Shown here in pieces: positions 1 to 10,415 of a DNA stretch of 64,000 nt. A program made the translations under genes and the position numbers. Under the pieces are notes generated by a model, which worked only from the letters and a program-made list of their open reading frames with translations, was not told where the DNA came from and made no database searches. The stretch covers positions 1-64,000 of the forward strand of contig JAGYLB010000075.1 of the NCBI GenBank assembly GCA_018401055.1, given 5' to 3'. Source of the DNA: Roseicyclus sp. GTDB taxonomy: Bacteria > Pseudomonadota > Alphaproteobacteria > Rhodobacterales > Rhodobacteraceae. How positions within the stretch are numbered: position 1 is the stretch's first letter; the number at the start of each line of letters is the position of its first letter.

Positions 1-453
1 CCCACGCCTGCCGTGATCGCCGTGATGGGCCCTGACGGCTATATCTCGCCGGACTGGTATGGCGACCCGGCGCAGGTGCCGACATGGAATTACGTCGCGG
101 TCCATCTGCGCGGGCAGCTCTACCCGGCCGATCCCGCCGACATGCGCGCCCATCTGGATCGGGTTTCAGCCCAGTTCGAAGATCGGCTGGTGCCCAAGAA
201 ACCCTGGACGGCAGCCAAGATGCCGCCCGAAACGCTGGACCGCATGATGCGCCAGATCCTGCCCTTCCGTTTCACGGTCGAACAGATCGACGGCACCTGG
301 AAGCTGAACCAGAACAAGACCGATGCCGCCCGCGAGGCCGCGGCCGAGATGGTGCGGTATTCTCCCATTGGCCATGAGGTCGAAACGCTGTCGGCGCTGA
401 TGACGGGCGGCGTGCCGGAAATAGACAAGGGTGCGCCGATCACCTACATCTGA
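1..453 (+). CDS. PaiB-like FMN-binding protein, 5'-truncated
   Basis: The reading frame is open from base 1, so the start lies outside the window; about 150 residues of the C-terminal part are present. The stretch GPDGYISPDWY followed by VPTWNYVAVHLRG is the hallmark of the PaiB / FMN-binding negative regulator family, a flavin-reductase-like split-barrel fold. In Bacillus, PaiB works with the acetyltransferase PaiA, but many proteobacterial members are unlinked to paiA and their role is unclear. The family assignment is firm and the regulatory function is not. It ends 31 bases before the next gene. Confidence 0.85.
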   Translation, partial: PTPAVIAVMGPDGYISPDWYGDPAQVPTWNYVAVHLRGQLYPADPADMRAHLDRVSAQFEDRLVPKKPWTAAKMPPETLDRMMRQILPFRFTVEQIDGTWKLNQNKTDAAREAAAEMVRYSPIGHEVETLSALMTGGVPEIDKGAPITYI

Positions 454-484
454 GGCCAGACATAGCCGCAAGGGAGGTTGCGCC

Positions 485-766
485 TTGGCCATTCCGTTCA
501 CCCCGATCGCCGCAGCAGCCCTGCGCTACGGTGCCGTCGCTGCCCTGACCTATGCCGTGGCCCGCCGTGCCCGGCCGCAGTCCGTGCCCCCCGCTGCCGA
601 GGACGCGATGGACCGGATGCCCGAGGGCCTGCATGTTGGCCATGCGCCGGGCCAGATGAACGCCACTGCCCGCTGGCGGCGCGCGATCCGGCTAGGCATC
701 ATCGGCCCGGGCGTAGAAATAGACCTTGGCGCGCTTGCCCGCCTGCGCCTGCGGAGGATCGCATGA
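485..766 (+). CDS. Small conserved-looking protein of unknown function
   Basis: About 93 residues. The chosen start is a TTG at 485 because AGGGAGG (471-477) sits seven bases upstream; an ATG further upstream (431) lies inside the preceding gene. The N-terminus has a short hydrophobic alanine-rich segment (AAAALRYGAVAALTYAVARR), possibly a membrane anchor, followed by a polar region. No domain is recognised. Its stop overlaps the ATG of the glutathione transferase gene (ATGA), so the two are probably translationally coupled. Confidence 0.6.
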   Translation: MAIPFTPIAAAALRYGAVAALTYAVARRARPQSVPPAAEDAMDRMPEGLHVGHAPGQMNATARWRRAIRLGIIGPGVEIDLGALARLRLRRIA

Positions 767-1368
767 GCCACGTTCTTCTGGGTTCGCCCCTGTCGCCCTT
801 CGCGCGCAAGGCGCGTGTCGTCATCGCCGAACTGGGCATCACCGACATCCCTTTCGAACAGGTCGCCACCTCGCCCGTGAAGGGCGAGGATCGGATCAAT
901 GCCGCCAATCCCTTGGGCAAGATCCCGGCGTTGGTGCGTGATGAGGGTCCGACGCTTTACGACAGCCGGGTCATCACCCGCTACCTCGACGCGACGCGGG
1001 GCGGCACGCTCTACCCGGCGGCGCGGCTGTGGGAGGTGCTGACACTCGAGGCGACTGCCGACGGCATCATGGAGGCCGCAGTCGGCATGATCTACGAGGA
1101 ACGCTATCGCCCCGAGGAAATCCGTTTCGCGCCCTGGGTCGAGGGACAATGGGGCAAGGTCAGCCGCGCGCTGGATGCGATCGAGGCGCAATGGATGAGC
1201 CATCTGGCGGGCCCGCTTGACATGGGCCAGATCGCGGTGGGCTGTGCGCTGGGCTATCTCGACCTTCGCCATGGTGCGCGCGACTGGCGCGCCGGGCGCC
1301 CGGCCCTTGCGGCATGGTACGCCGATTTCGCCGCGCGCCCCGCAATGTCGGCGACCGCACCGGCGTGA
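763..1368 (+). CDS. Glutathione S-transferase family protein
   Basis: 201 residues, the usual GST length. The N-terminal thioredoxin-like domain begins MSHVLLGSPLSPFARKARV, where the serine/proline region corresponds to the catalytic glutathione-activating position; NPLGKIPALV carries the conserved cis-proline and DSRVITRYLD the glutathione-binding serine. An all-helical C-terminal domain follows. A GGAGG-type ribosome site precedes the ATG. The likely role is conjugation or thiol-dependent detoxification in the cytoplasm; the substrate cannot be told. It overlaps the preceding small gene by four bases. Confidence 0.88.
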   Translation: MSHVLLGSPLSPFARKARVVIAELGITDIPFEQVATSPVKGEDRINAANPLGKIPALVRDEGPTLYDSRVITRYLDATRGGTLYPAARLWEVLTLEATADGIMEAAVGMIYEERYRPEEIRFAPWVEGQWGKVSRALDAIEAQWMSHLAGPLDMGQIAVGCALGYLDLRHGARDWRAGRPALAAWYADFAARPAMSATAPA

Positions 1369-1375
1369 CGCCCGC

Positions 1376-1805
1376 ATGAAAATTGCGCGCGCAGAAACAG
1401 AGGCTGCGCGCGTGGCCTGTTTTGCCGTTCGCCGTGCCGTGTTCATCGAGGAACAGGGCATCCCCGAGGCCGAGGAATGGGATGCGCTCGATGCGACCTG
1501 CACCCATTACCTTGCGGCGGGCGACGCCTGACCAGATGGGCACCGCCCGGCTCATCGCACGCGGGGCCGAGGCCAAGATCGGCCGCGTCGCCGTGATGGT
1601 CGATGCGCGCGGCACAGGGCTTGGCCGGGCGCTGATGGTGCATATTCTTGAGGATGCCCGCGCCGCGGGGTTCGGCACCGCAGTTCTGGAATCGCAAGTC
1701 ACGGCGATCGGTTTCTACGAACGGTTGGGTTTTGTCGCTGAAGGTCCCGAGTACGACGATGGATCGGGCATCTTGCACCGGCTGATGCGCTGTCCGCTGG
1801 CCTGA
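1376..1805 (+). CDS. GNAT acetyltransferase, frameshifted
   Basis: Two frames make one ElaA-like GNAT protein of about 142 residues. The first part (from ATG 1376) has FAVRRAVFIEEQGIPEAEEWD, typical of the N-terminal strand of these acetyltransferases. The second part, in another frame after about 1527, has the acetyl-CoA loop region (GRVAVMVDARGTGLGRALM) and the C-terminal FYERLGF motif. A one-base indel near 1527 joins them, and given how often this happens across the window I treat it as a sequence error. The acceptor substrate is unknown. It is eight bases downstream of the GST gene and probably co-transcribed. Confidence 0.8.
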
Positions 1806-2075
1806 ATCGCGCGGCCCAAACGCAGGCCGTTCGCCCCGCCGCTCAATCATCGCGGCAGTCGCCATCGCCGTCTTCGCGTCAGGGCTGCGCGCTTCTGTGT
1901 AAATCGCGACAGTGCTGCGACATTTCGGCGTAGATGCGCGCGTTTGTCCGCTGGACGCCTATAACCTTGAGGCATACATCCGAGGCTATCCGGGCGAGGG
2001 GCCGAGTCCCTGCGCCCTCTCGAGCTTTCGCGGTCCGGCATCCCCCGGGCCCAGAACAAGGGGAGACGCGAAACC

Positions 2076-2652
2076 GTGTCACACGCCGAAGACCACAGCG
2101 GCGATCGCCGCGACTTTCTCTACTACGCCACCGCCGGTGTCGGCGCCGTGGCTACGGGCGCCGCTGTCTGGCCGCTTGTGAACCAGATGAACCCTTCGGC
2201 CGATGTGCAGGCCGCCAGCCAGATGCGTGTCGACGTTTCCGGTGTGACTGAGGGGACCCAGCTGACCGTCCTTTTCCTCGGCAAGCCGGTCTTTATAAGC
2301 CGCCGTACGCCTCGAGGCGATCGCCGAGGCGAGCACCGTCGAGCTGTCTGATCTTGTCGACCAGCAAGCGCGCAACCCCAACGTGGACGCGACGGAAGCG
2401 ACCGATCTCAACCGCACGCTGCCCCCATACGAGGGCGAGAATACCGGCGAATGGTTGGTTCAGATCGGCGTGTGTACGCACCTTGGCTGCGTTCCCATCG
2501 GGGATGGCGCCGGTGACTTCAACGGTTGGTTCTGCCCCTGCCACGGCTCGCACTACGACGCCTCGGGCCGCATTCGTCGCGGGCCCGCCCCCGAAAACCT
2601 GCATATTCCCGTAGCTGCTTTCGTGGACGACTCCACGATCGTGCTCGGCTGA
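2076..2652 (+). CDS. petA: Ubiquinol-cytochrome c reductase Rieske iron-sulfur subunit, frameshifted
   Basis: This is the iron-sulfur subunit of cytochrome bc1, which takes electrons from ubiquinol at the Qo site and passes them to cytochrome c1. The start is GTG at 2076 with a GGGGAG ribosome site at 2060-2065. The N-terminus has a twin-arginine motif ([11 protein letters not shown]) and one membrane anchor. Cluster-binding boxes CTHLGC and CPCHGS are intact near the C-terminus. The frame changes at about 2312, where one extra base splits GKPVFI from the [10 protein letters not shown] region; the reconstructed length is about 191 residues, normal for the family. It is first in petABC, with petB 18 bases downstream. 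Confidence 0.93.
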
Positions 2653-2670
2653 CCCGGAGGAAACGCGCTC

Positions 2671-4026
2671 ATGTCCGGAATTCCCCACGATCATTACGAA
2701 CCGACCAGCAACGCTGAAAAGTGGTTGCACCGCCGTCTGCCCATCGTCGGGCTGATGTATGACACGCTGATGATCCCGACGCCCAAGAACCTCAACTGGA
2801 TGTGGATCTGGGGCATCGTTCTGACCTTCTGCCTGGTGCTGCAGATCGTCACCGGCATCATCTTGGTGATGCACTACACACCGCATGTCGACATGGCCTT
2901 CGCCTCGGTCGAACACATCATGCGCAACGTGAACGGTGGCTGGGCGATCCGCTACATTCACCAGAACGGCGCGTCGCTGTTCTTTGTCGCGGTCTACCTG
3001 CACATCTTCCGCGGCCTCTATTACGGGTCCTACAAGGCCCCGCGCGAGGTGACGTGGATCATCGGCATGCTGATCTACCTGATGATGATGGGCACCGCCT
3101 TCATGGGCTACGTTCTGCCGTGGGGTCAGATGTCGTTCTGGGGCGCGACCGTGATCACGGGTCTCTTCGGTGCCATCCCCTTCGTGGGCGAAGCGCTGCA
3201 GACTTGGCTCCTGGGCGGGCCGGCCGTCGACAACGCCACGCTCAACCGCTTCTTGTCGCTGCACTACCTGTTGCCCTTCGTGATCTTGGGCCTTGTGATC
3301 TTGCACATCTGGGCCTTCCACACGACCGGCAACAACAACCCCACCGGGGTCGAGGTGCGCCGCACCTCCAAGAAAGAAGCCGAGGCAGACACCCTGCCCT
3401 TCTGGCCCTATTTCGTGATCAAGGACCTGTTCGCGCTGGCCGTGATCCTTGCGGTGTTCTTCGCCATCGTCGGCTTCATGCCCAACTATCTTGGCCACCC
3501 CGACAACTACATCGAGGCCAACGCTCTGGTAACGCCCGCCCACATCGTGCCCGAATGGTATTTCCTGCCTTTCTACGCGATCTTGCGCGCCTTCGATGGT
3601 GAAGTCTGGTTGGTCATCGCGGTCGATTTCCTGACGGCGGGCATCGTCGACGCCAAATTCTTCGGCGTGATCGCGATGTTCGGCTCGATCGTGGTGCTGG
3701 CGCTGGTGCCGTGGCTTGACACGTCGTCGGTCCGGTCCGGCCGTTACCGCCCGATGTTCAAGTGGTGGTTCTGGATCTTTATCGTAAACTTCTTCGTCCT
3801 GATGTGGGCGGGGGCGATGCCGGCCGAGGAACCCTATTCGACGATCTCGCTGATCGCCTCGGCCTACTGGTTCGCCTATTTCCTCGTGATCCTGCCGCTG
3901 CTTGGTGTGATCGAAAAGCCGACGACCCCGCCGGCCACGATCGAGGAAGATTTCAAAGCGCACTACGGCAAAGACGGCAGTGGCCATGGCGGGAACACCT
4001 CCGCTGCGCCCACCCCGGCCGAGTGA
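2671..4026 (+). CDS. petB: Cytochrome b of the bc1 complex
   Basis: 451 residues, uninterrupted. This is the membrane core of the bc1 complex, holding both hemes b and the Qo and Qi quinone sites. Four histidines in helices B and D are in place, for example in [11 protein letters not shown] and HYLLPF/ILHIWAF. The Qo-site PEWY motif is present ([18 protein letters not shown]). C-terminal transmembrane helices end in a charged tail rich in glycine and histidine, as in Rhodobacter. AGGAAACGC upstream serves as ribosome site. It lies between petA and petC with short gaps, the standard proteobacterial operon order. Confidence 0.98.
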   Translation: MSGIPHDHYEPTSNAEKWLHRRLPIVGLMYDTLMIPTPKNLNWMWIWGIVLTFCLVLQIVTGIILVMHYTPHVDMAFASVEHIMRNVNGGWAIRYIHQNGASLFFVAVYLHIFRGLYYGSYKAPREVTWIIGMLIYLMMMGTAFMGYVLPWGQMSFWGATVITGLFGAIPFVGEALQTWLLGGPAVDNATLNRFLSLHYLLPFVILGLVILHIWAFHTTGNNNPTGVEVRRTSKKEAEADTLPFWPYFVIKDLFALAVILAVFFAIVGFMPNYLGHPDNYIEANALVTPAHIVPEWYFLPFYAILRAFDGEVWLVIAVDFLTAGIVDAKFFGVIAMFGSIVVLALVPWLDTSSVRSGRYRPMFKWWFWIFIVNFFVLMWAGAMPAEEPYSTISLIASAYWFAYFLVILPLLGVIEKPTTPPATIEEDFKAHYGKDGSGHGGNTSAAPTPAE

Positions 4027-4042
4027 GAGAAAGGATCTGAGG

Positions 4043-4860
4043 ATGCTCAGGAAACTTGCCATCAGCACGGCCACTGCAGCTACGCTCGCCCTCTCTTCGG
4101 GGGCGGCGCTGGCAGCGGGCGCTGCGGGATACGTCGAAGATTACGCCTTCTCTTTCGAGGGGCCCTTCGGCCGCTTTGATCAGGTGCAGCTGCAGCGCGG
4201 CCTGCAGGTCTACACGCAGGTCTGCATGGCCTGTCACGGTCTGCGCTACGTGCCGATCCGCACCCTCGCCGACGAGGGCGGACCGGGCTTCACCGAGGAA
4301 GAGGTGCGCGCCTACATCGAGCAGAACTTCATCGAGGTCTATGACCCCGACCTACAGGATTGGCGTGCCGCGACCCCGAACGACAATTTCCGATGGCCAA
4401 CGACGCGACCGGGCGCCCGGACCTCAGCCTGATGACCAAGGCGCGGGCAGGGTTCAGCGGACCTTATGGTTTGGGCCTGAACCCGCTGTTTCGTGGCATG
4501 GGCGGGCCGGAATACCTCGCCTCGCTCCTGACCCATTACACCGGGTCTGAACGCGAAGAGTTCGGCGCAGTGCTCTATGGGAACGAGACCTTCCCCGGAG
4601 GTTACATATCGATGGCCCCGCCGCTTTGGGAAGGTGCCGTCGAATACGGTGACGGCACCCCCGCGACCGAAGAGCAGATGGCGCTGGACGTCGCAGCCTT
4701 CCTGACCTGGGCGGCGGAACCGCATCTGATGGCGCGCAAGCAGATGGGCTTTACCGCTGTCATTCTGCTGGGCCTGCTGTCCGTACTGCTTTATCTGTCG
4801 AACAAGCGCCTCTGGGCGCCGGTCAAGGCGCGCGTCAAGGGCTCGCAGCCTGCCGAGTGA
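4043..4860 (+). CDS. petC: Cytochrome c1 of the bc1 complex, frameshifted
   Basis: The product starts [19 protein letters not shown] with a Sec signal ending ALAAGAA. The heme c box CMACH follows, and the protein ends with one transmembrane anchor ([19 protein letters not shown]) and the basic tail seen in cytochrome c1. The methionine axial ligand region lies in the second frame ([11 protein letters not shown]). One base is missing near 4390, inside the codons for DNFPM, which changes the frame; both halves together give about 272 residues, a normal length. It is the last gene of petABC and is followed by a terminator. Confidence 0.93.
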
Positions 4861-4881
4861 GGCACGTCACATGTTGATCAG

Positions 4882-4915
4882 AAAACGCGCCCTGAATTGG
4901 GCGCGTTTTTCTTTT
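4882..4915 (+). terminator. Rho-independent terminator of petABC
   Basis: A perfect inverted repeat AAAACGCGCCC / GGGCGCGTTTT with a six-base loop is followed by a T-rich run. It starts 22 bases after the petC stop and separates petABC from the convergent thiamine-transport genes. Confidence 0.9.
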
Positions 4916-4957
4916 CGGAGGCGGTCCATAGGGTGAGCCTTCAGGCGCACCATCCCC

Positions 4958-5649
4958 TCACAACCACGCCCGAAGCCCCCCGGGGGGTGAATCGCGCAGA
5001 CCCGTCAAAGCCGCATCCAGCACCTTTTGCCCATCCTCCAGCAGCCAGATCCGGTCACACAGCCGTTCCGCGTCGCGCAGATCGTGACAAGCCATCACCA
5101 TGGTCAGGCCCCGCGCATCGCTCAGGTCCGCGACCAGCGCCAGCATCTCGGTCTTGAGCCCGGGGTCGAGTGCTGCGAAGGGTTCATCCAGCAGCGCCAG
5201 CGGGCGGTCTCGCAAAAGCATCCGCGCCAGCGCCACCCGCGCCTGTTGCCCGCCCGACAGCGCCGCACGTTACCGTCGCGCGCCATAGCCCGCTAGCCCG
5301 ACCTGCGTAAGGCTGTCCTCGACCCGTTCCCGCTCAACCCGGACAGGCGCAGGGTCGCGCGCAGACCCAGCGCGACATTGTCGAAGACATCCAGATGCGG
5401 GAAGAGGTTGCCGTCCTGAAACAGGATCGACACCGGCCGGTCCGCGACCGCGGCTTGCGTGATGTCGCGCCCGTTCCACGCAAGCTGCCCCGCGTCGGGC
5501 CATTCGAACCCGGCGATTAGGGACAGCAGCGTGCTTTTCCCGCTGCCCGACGGACCCAGCAGCGCCAGTCTTTCGCCCGTCGCCACCTTGCCCGACAGCG
5601 ACAGGGTAAAGCCATCTTGCGTAAAGCTCAGGTCATCGAGTGTCAGCAT
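4958..5649 (-). CDS. thiQ: Thiamine ABC transporter ATP-binding protein, disrupted
   Basis: ATPase of the thiamine/TPP importer. The start MLTLDDLSFTQ overlaps the thiP stop by 17 bases. Walker A is GPSGSGKST, the Q-loop region is SILFQDGNLFPHLDVFDNV, the signature is LSGGQQ, and Walker B is LALLDEPFAALDP, followed by the switch histidine in MACHDL. The frame shifts near 5340. In addition an in-frame TAA lies at 5270-5272 just before the signature motif, so as written the gene encodes no full ATPase. The motif conservation on both sides suggests sequence errors; a recent inactivation is the alternative. Confidence 0.88.
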
Positions 5650-7199
5650 CCATCCGCCCCCCACGGTCGAACAGCCAGAACAGGCTCAGCGTCAACGCCA
5701 GCAGCAGCACCGCCGCGCCTTGGGCGTCATCGGTCCGGTAGGCGCCCATCAGGCGATACATTTCCAGCGGCAAGGTGCCTTGCCCGGGCGTCGAGAACAG
5801 TGTGATCACCCCCAGATCGCCCATCGAGAAAGCCGCAGCAAGCCCCGCGCCAAAACCCAGTGGGCGCTTGAGCCGGGGCAGAATGGCATGGCGCAATCGG
5901 GCGGCGCCGCGCAGCCCCAGCGCTTCGGCCAGACGGCCTTGCGTCGCTTCGGCCGCGGTCGCGGCAGGAACCAGCGCGCAACAAGAAGGGCAGCGCCACC
6001 AGCGCATTGACCAGCGCGGTGATCGGCAGTGCCAGCGCCACCGGGTTCGCCAGAGGCCGGATCAGCAGGAATAGCCCCGTACCAACAACCAGCGGCGAGA
6101 CGGCGATGGTCAGAAAGGCCAGCCCCTCCACCAGACCGGGGCGGCGCAGCCGCGCGACCAGCAGAGCAATGGGCAGCGCGAGCGCGACAGCCAGCGCGGT
6201 CGAGGCCAGCGCGCGAGCAATCGACCGCAACGCGGCCTGCCACACGCCCGAGGGCAGGCTCGTCAGCGCCGGCAGCCCTTGCAGCACCACCGCCAGCAGC
6301 GGCAAGAGCAGGAAACAGGCGGCCACTCCGATGACCGCCGCATCACCCAGTCGTGCGGCAAGGCCGTCACCGGGCCAGCCGATGGGCGGTCGGTCCAGCC
6401 CCACGCCCACCTGCTGCCCGCGGATCGCGCCGAAGGCAAGCGCCCCCGCCCCCAGACAGATCGCCACCTGCACCAGCCCCAGAAGCGCCGCGCGCCCAAG
6501 GTCGAAATCGAAGCGGAACGCCTGATAGATCGCCAGCTCCACCGTTGTAGCGCTTGGCCCGCCGCCAAGGATCAGCGCAACGGCGAAACTGGTGGTACAG
6601 ATCAGAAAGATCAGCAGCGCCGCCCCCGGCAGGATCGCGCGCAGAAGGGGTCTTTCGAAATGTCGGCGCATGTCGGCCCCCGAAAACCCCAGCGCTGTGG
6701 CCAGCCGTACCCGTTCGGATGGGATGGCCTGCCAGCCTTGCAGCAAAAGCCGCACCGCCAGCGGAAGGTTCAGGAACACATGCGCCAGCACTACGCCCTG
6801 CAGCCCGTAGACATCGACGCGCCCCAGACCGATGCCCTGCAGCCCCGCATTGATCCAACCCGCGCGGCCGAATACCGCCAGAAGGCCCAGCACCGCGACG
6901 ATCACCGGCAAGAGGAATGGCGCGCCCATCAGTGTCACCAGCGCCCGCCGCCCGCTGAAATCGCGCCGCGCCAGCGCGCGGGCGACCGGAATGGCCAGCG
7001 TCACGCTGACCGCCGCCGACAGCACCGCCTGCAGCAAGGTGAACCGCACTGCCGCCCAATCGGCCGGACCCAAGGCAGGCGGCCAGTCGGCACGCAGCAT
7101 CACCGCCCCAAGCGGCCCAAGAACGCAAAGCGCAGCGAGCGCGGCAAACGCCGCGCCCGTCCAGTGTATCGGCGTCAGCGGGCGAGCGCGCGTTGCCAT
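5633..7199 (-). CDS. thiP: Thiamine ABC transporter permease, frameshifted
   Basis: Inner-membrane permease of the thiamine importer, of the double-length FbpB-like type with about twelve hydrophobic helices and two copies of the permease loop (around ARALARRDFSGRR and in the C-terminal half around RLAEALGLRGAARLRH). The start ATG at 7199 lies inside the 3' end of thiB, an overlap of 25 bases. The frame shifts at about 5975, after NALVALPFLLRA. The reconstructed product is about 520 residues, as expected. Its end overlaps thiQ, so thiBPQ is one operon. Confidence 0.9.
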
Positions 7200-8154
7200 G
7201 TGGCGACCGCCTCATCGCGCACCGCCGCCGCCTCTTCGGGCGACAAGAGCAGCGTGCGTTCCGGCATGGTCAGACCCTCGAACCCATCGGGCAGGGTGGT
7301 CGACGCAGCCGGATACATCCAGTTGGTCGTCGGGATCACGTCCTGAAACCCGGGCGAGATCATGAATTCCATGAAGTCTTGCGCCAGATCGGGCACGTCG
7401 GTTCCGGCAAGAATGCCCGCCACCTCGACCTGCATGTAATGCCCCTCGGAGAAGGCGGCGCTGGTAAAGCCCGCATCCTCCTCGGCGATCAGGTGATAGG
7501 CGGGGGATGTGGTGTAGCTCAGCACCATGTCGGCCTCGCCCTCGAGGAACAGGCCATAGGCTTCGGACCAGCCTGGCGTGACGGTCACGATGTTGTCGGA
7601 CAGCCCCACCCAAATCTCGCCAGCGCGGTCGCCGTAAGCTGCCTGCATCCACATCAACAGCCCAAGCCCCGGCGTCGACGAGCGCGGGTCCTGAATGACG
7701 ATGGAGATGTCCGAGGCGGCCAGTCCTTCAAGCGAGGTGGGCACATCGGCCAGATCGGTGCGATGGACAAAGGCGAAATAGCCCCAGTCAAAGGGCAGGA
7801 AATCGGCGTCTTCCCACGCGATGGGCAGGGTCAGCCCTCGGCCGTGATGCCATGGGGCGCGAAAAGCCCCGTCGTGCGTGCAGCCGCGGTTAGGTTGGTG
7901 TCGAGGCCAAGGACGACATCCGCCTCGGTCTGCGCGCCCTCCAGCCGGATGCGGGCAAGCAGCGCCGCGCCGTCGCCCGCACCCACGAATTGCAGGTCGC
8001 AGCCGCATTGCGCCTCGAACGCCTCTTCGATTGCGGGGCCGGGGCCCCAGTCCGATACGAAACTGTCATAGGTGTAGACTGTCAGCACCGGGGTCTGCGC
8101 GAACGCCGCCCCAGCGAAAGCAGACAATCCCGTAGCGATGATGGTGGCTTTCAT
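7175..8154 (-). CDS. thiB: Thiamine ABC transporter substrate-binding protein, frameshifted
   Basis: Periplasmic thiamine/TPP-binding protein. A Sec signal ([20 protein letters not shown]) precedes the mature start [19 protein letters not shown], typical of ThiB. The C-terminal half shows VPTSLEGL, the [21 protein letters not shown] region and NWMYPAAS, all family-like. The frame changes at about 7835 where one base seems to be missing (after GITAEG). A GGAGGAG ribosome site precedes ATG 8154. The gene lies directly downstream of a TPP riboswitch, which independently supports thiamine as the substrate. Confidence 0.92.
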
Positions 8155-8210
8155 GCCTCACTCCTCCATTGCGACGGGCGAAGTGAAGTGTGGGGCGTCT
8201 GACCCGCAAA

Positions 8211-8296
8211 CCTTCCCTCCGCCGGTCCTAACCGGTTCAGGTTCAACGGGTTCGCGCATCGGCTTGCGCATCTCAGGCCAAAGACAGGCCACCCCG
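8211..8296 (-). promoter_or_regulatory. TPP riboswitch upstream of thiBPQ
   Basis: On the minus strand the leader contains the THI-box elements in order: GGGGTGGCC, the CTGAGA loop, ACCCGTTGAACCTGAACCGG, and GCGGAGGGAA. These match the conserved thiamine-pyrophosphate aptamer, including the pyrimidine-sensing CUGAGA and the pyrophosphate-sensing helix. The thiB start lies 56 bases downstream, with the ribosome site GGAGGAG in between, so control of translation or termination of thiBPQ by TPP is expected; which of the two is not obvious. Confidence 0.95.
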
Positions 8297-8400
8297 AGGT
8301 AGGGCAAGACCTAGCGCTGAGCGTGGCGGGGCGCAAGCGGCTTGGCATTTTCGCCGCAGGGCGCTAGGCCGTGGGCCTAACCATCAGGGATGCCCGCGCG

Positions 8401-9501
8401 ATGAGCCTCAACACCTTCGGCCACTTGTTCCGCGTCACGACATGGGGCGAAAGCCATGGGCCCGCGCTGGGCGCGACCGTCGATGGTTGCCCGCCGGGTG
8501 TGCCTGTCGACGCGCAGGCGATCCAGCACTGGCTCGACCGGCGCAAGCCGGGGCAGAACAAGTATACCACCCAGCGCCGCGAACCCGATGAGGTGGAAAT
8601 CCTGTCGGGCGTGTTCGAGGGGCAATCGACTGGCACGCCCATTCAGCTGATGATCCGCAACACCGACCAGCGGTCCAAGGATTACGGGGACATCGCCGAA
8701 AAGTTCCGCCCGGGTCATGCCGATATCACCTATTGGCAGAAATACGGCATCCGCGACTATCGCGGTGGCGGGCGTTCCTCGGCGCGCGAAACCGCTGCAC
8801 GGGTGGCCGCAGGCGGCGTGGCGCGGGCGGCGCTGGCCCAACTACTGCCCGGCCTGCGCATCACCGGCTACATGGTGCAGATGGGCCCGCATGGCATCGA
8901 CCGCGCGCGCTTTGATGCCGCCGAGATCGAACGCAACCCCTTCTGGGTGCCTGACGCACAAGCTGCCGAGGATTGGGCACACTACCTCGACGCAATGCGC
9001 AAATCCGGCGACAGCGTCGGAGCGGTGATCGAGGTCACGGCATCCGGCGTGCCCGCGGGCCTAGGCGCGCCGATCTATGGCAAGCTCGACACCGATCTGG
9101 CCGCTGCGATGATGTCGATCAACGCGGTCAAGGGCGTGGAGATCGGCGACGGCATGGCCGCCGCTGCACTGACCGGCAGCCAGAACGCCGACGAGATTTC
9201 CATGGGTGCGAATGGTCCAGTCTACAGCTCAAACCATGCGGGTGGCATTCTTGGCGGCATCTCGACCGGGCAGGACGTGGTTGTGCGTTTCGCGGTCAAA
9301 CCGACCTCGTCGATCCTGACGCCGCGCAAGACCATCACCAAGTCGGGCGAAGAGACCGAGATCGTGACCAAGGGGCGTCATGATCCTTGCGTCGGCATCC
9401 GCGCCGTCCCGGTGGGCGAGGCGATGATGGCCTGTGTTTTGCTCGATCACCTGCTGCTGCACCGCGGACAGGTGGGCGACCGGGGCGGCAAGATCGGTTG
9501 A
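8401..9501 (+). CDS. aroC: Chorismate synthase
   Basis: 366 residues. Converts 5-enolpyruvylshikimate-3-phosphate to chorismate using reduced FMN, the last step of the shikimate pathway. The N-terminus [20 protein letters not shown] carries the first signature with its catalytic histidine. Further signatures are [20 protein letters not shown] and [17 protein letters not shown]. The ATG at 8401 gives the canonical family start; a GTG at 8371 would add ten residues without homology. It stands alone, divergent from the thiamine operon. Confidence 0.98.
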   Translation: MSLNTFGHLFRVTTWGESHGPALGATVDGCPPGVPVDAQAIQHWLDRRKPGQNKYTTQRREPDEVEILSGVFEGQSTGTPIQLMIRNTDQRSKDYGDIAEKFRPGHADITYWQKYGIRDYRGGGRSSARETAARVAAGGVARAALAQLLPGLRITGYMVQMGPHGIDRARFDAAEIERNPFWVPDAQAAEDWAHYLDAMRKSGDSVGAVIEVTASGVPAGLGAPIYGKLDTDLAAAMMSINAVKGVEIGDGMAAAALTGSQNADEISMGANGPVYSSNHAGGILGGISTGQDVVVRFAVKPTSSILTPRKTITKSGEETEIVTKGRHDPCVGIRAVPVGEAMMACVLLDHLLLHRGQVGDRGGKIG

Positions 9502-9673
9502 CGGCGCAGTGTGCCTTCCAGTATTTCGACCGTAACAGGGACAATCGGTTCCATGCGACCATGATCGTCCAACATCGCAAAACTATGCTTTGAAAGCACC
9601 CGACGCCTGCCCAGATCTTGCCACAATTGAAGCCAATCATGGTTAAACTGGGGTAGAATTTGGATGTTTGCAT

Positions 9674-10398
9674 ATGGGGGGTCGTTTCCGTCCATATGGC
9701 CGCCGGGGGGTTGCCAACCCCGATTGGGCCATAATCGCTGTCGGTCTGATGGCTGTCGCCTTGCTCGCGGGAACGATGGTCCGGACCGGCACGCAAGCCA
9801 CACAGGCGCTGTTCGGGACGCAGGTCGGCGGGTTGCGGACCTTGTCCGAGACCGAGACCCTGGTCGTGTTCGAGGATCATGCCTCTGTCGGCAGCGCCGA
9901 GACCGGCTGGTCTGCCGGACTGCGGAATGCCGATCATCCAGGCCTTGGGGCCGTCTGGCTTGTCGATCCTGCCGATGTCGCCCTGACCCGCGACATCGCC
10001 TTGCCCGAGGGCACGATGCGCGCGATCTTGTCCTTTGATCTGATCGCCATCGATGACTGGGGGCTCGAAGGGCTCAGCGTTGCGATCGGGGATGTCGAGG
10101 TTTTGCAACACCGGTTCACCTCGCGTCCGGGCCTTGAACGGCCTGCAGCGCCCGCCTCGGTGAACGATGGCACCCTTGCGCTTCGCGCGAGGCTCGAGGG
10201 GCCGCGGAACAGGGGTTTGGCGTTGGCGATCCGGCCCTGGCCGAAGAGCGTCTGCTGATCGACCTGTCCGTGCAGGAACCCGGCGAAATCCTGACCGTGA
10301 CCATCACTCCACTGGCTGCACCGGGGCAGGCGCTTGCGTCTGATGGCCCGCTATGGGCCGTGGACAACCTGATCCTTGTTGCCGATAGCCAGCCCTAG
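9674..10398 (+). CDS. Membrane-anchored protein of unknown function, frameshifted
   Basis: I do not recognise the family. From ATG 9674 there is a basic N-terminus (GGRFRPYGRRG), one hydrophobic segment (WAIIAVGLMAVALLAGTMV), then a soluble, beta-rich, acidic region, so it is likely a type II inner-membrane protein facing the periplasm. The frame breaks at about 10205; the continuation in another frame (FGVGDPALAEERLLIDLSV... up to TAG 10396) keeps the same composition and ends 17 bases before the convergent NlpC/P60 gene. The reconstructed length is about 240 residues. A TAGAAT hexamer at 9654-9659 could be a -10 box, but I see no good -35. Confidence 0.55.
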
Positions 10399-10415
10399 GG
10401 CAACGCGGTCGCGGC

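Noticed and set aside
2293..4074. 593-codon open frame antisense to petB
   Set aside because: It mirrors cytochrome b codon bias, is rich in His, Arg and Asp, and has no family motif; the opposite strand is a perfect petB.
6279..7346. 355-codon open frame opposite thiP
   Set aside because: Shadow of the thiP coding strand with low-complexity Arg/Gln composition.
9627..9659. Promoter or CtrA site upstream of the 9674 gene (GTTAA-N7-TAGA)
   Set aside because: Only the first half matches well and the second half has two mismatches; no convincing -35 box.
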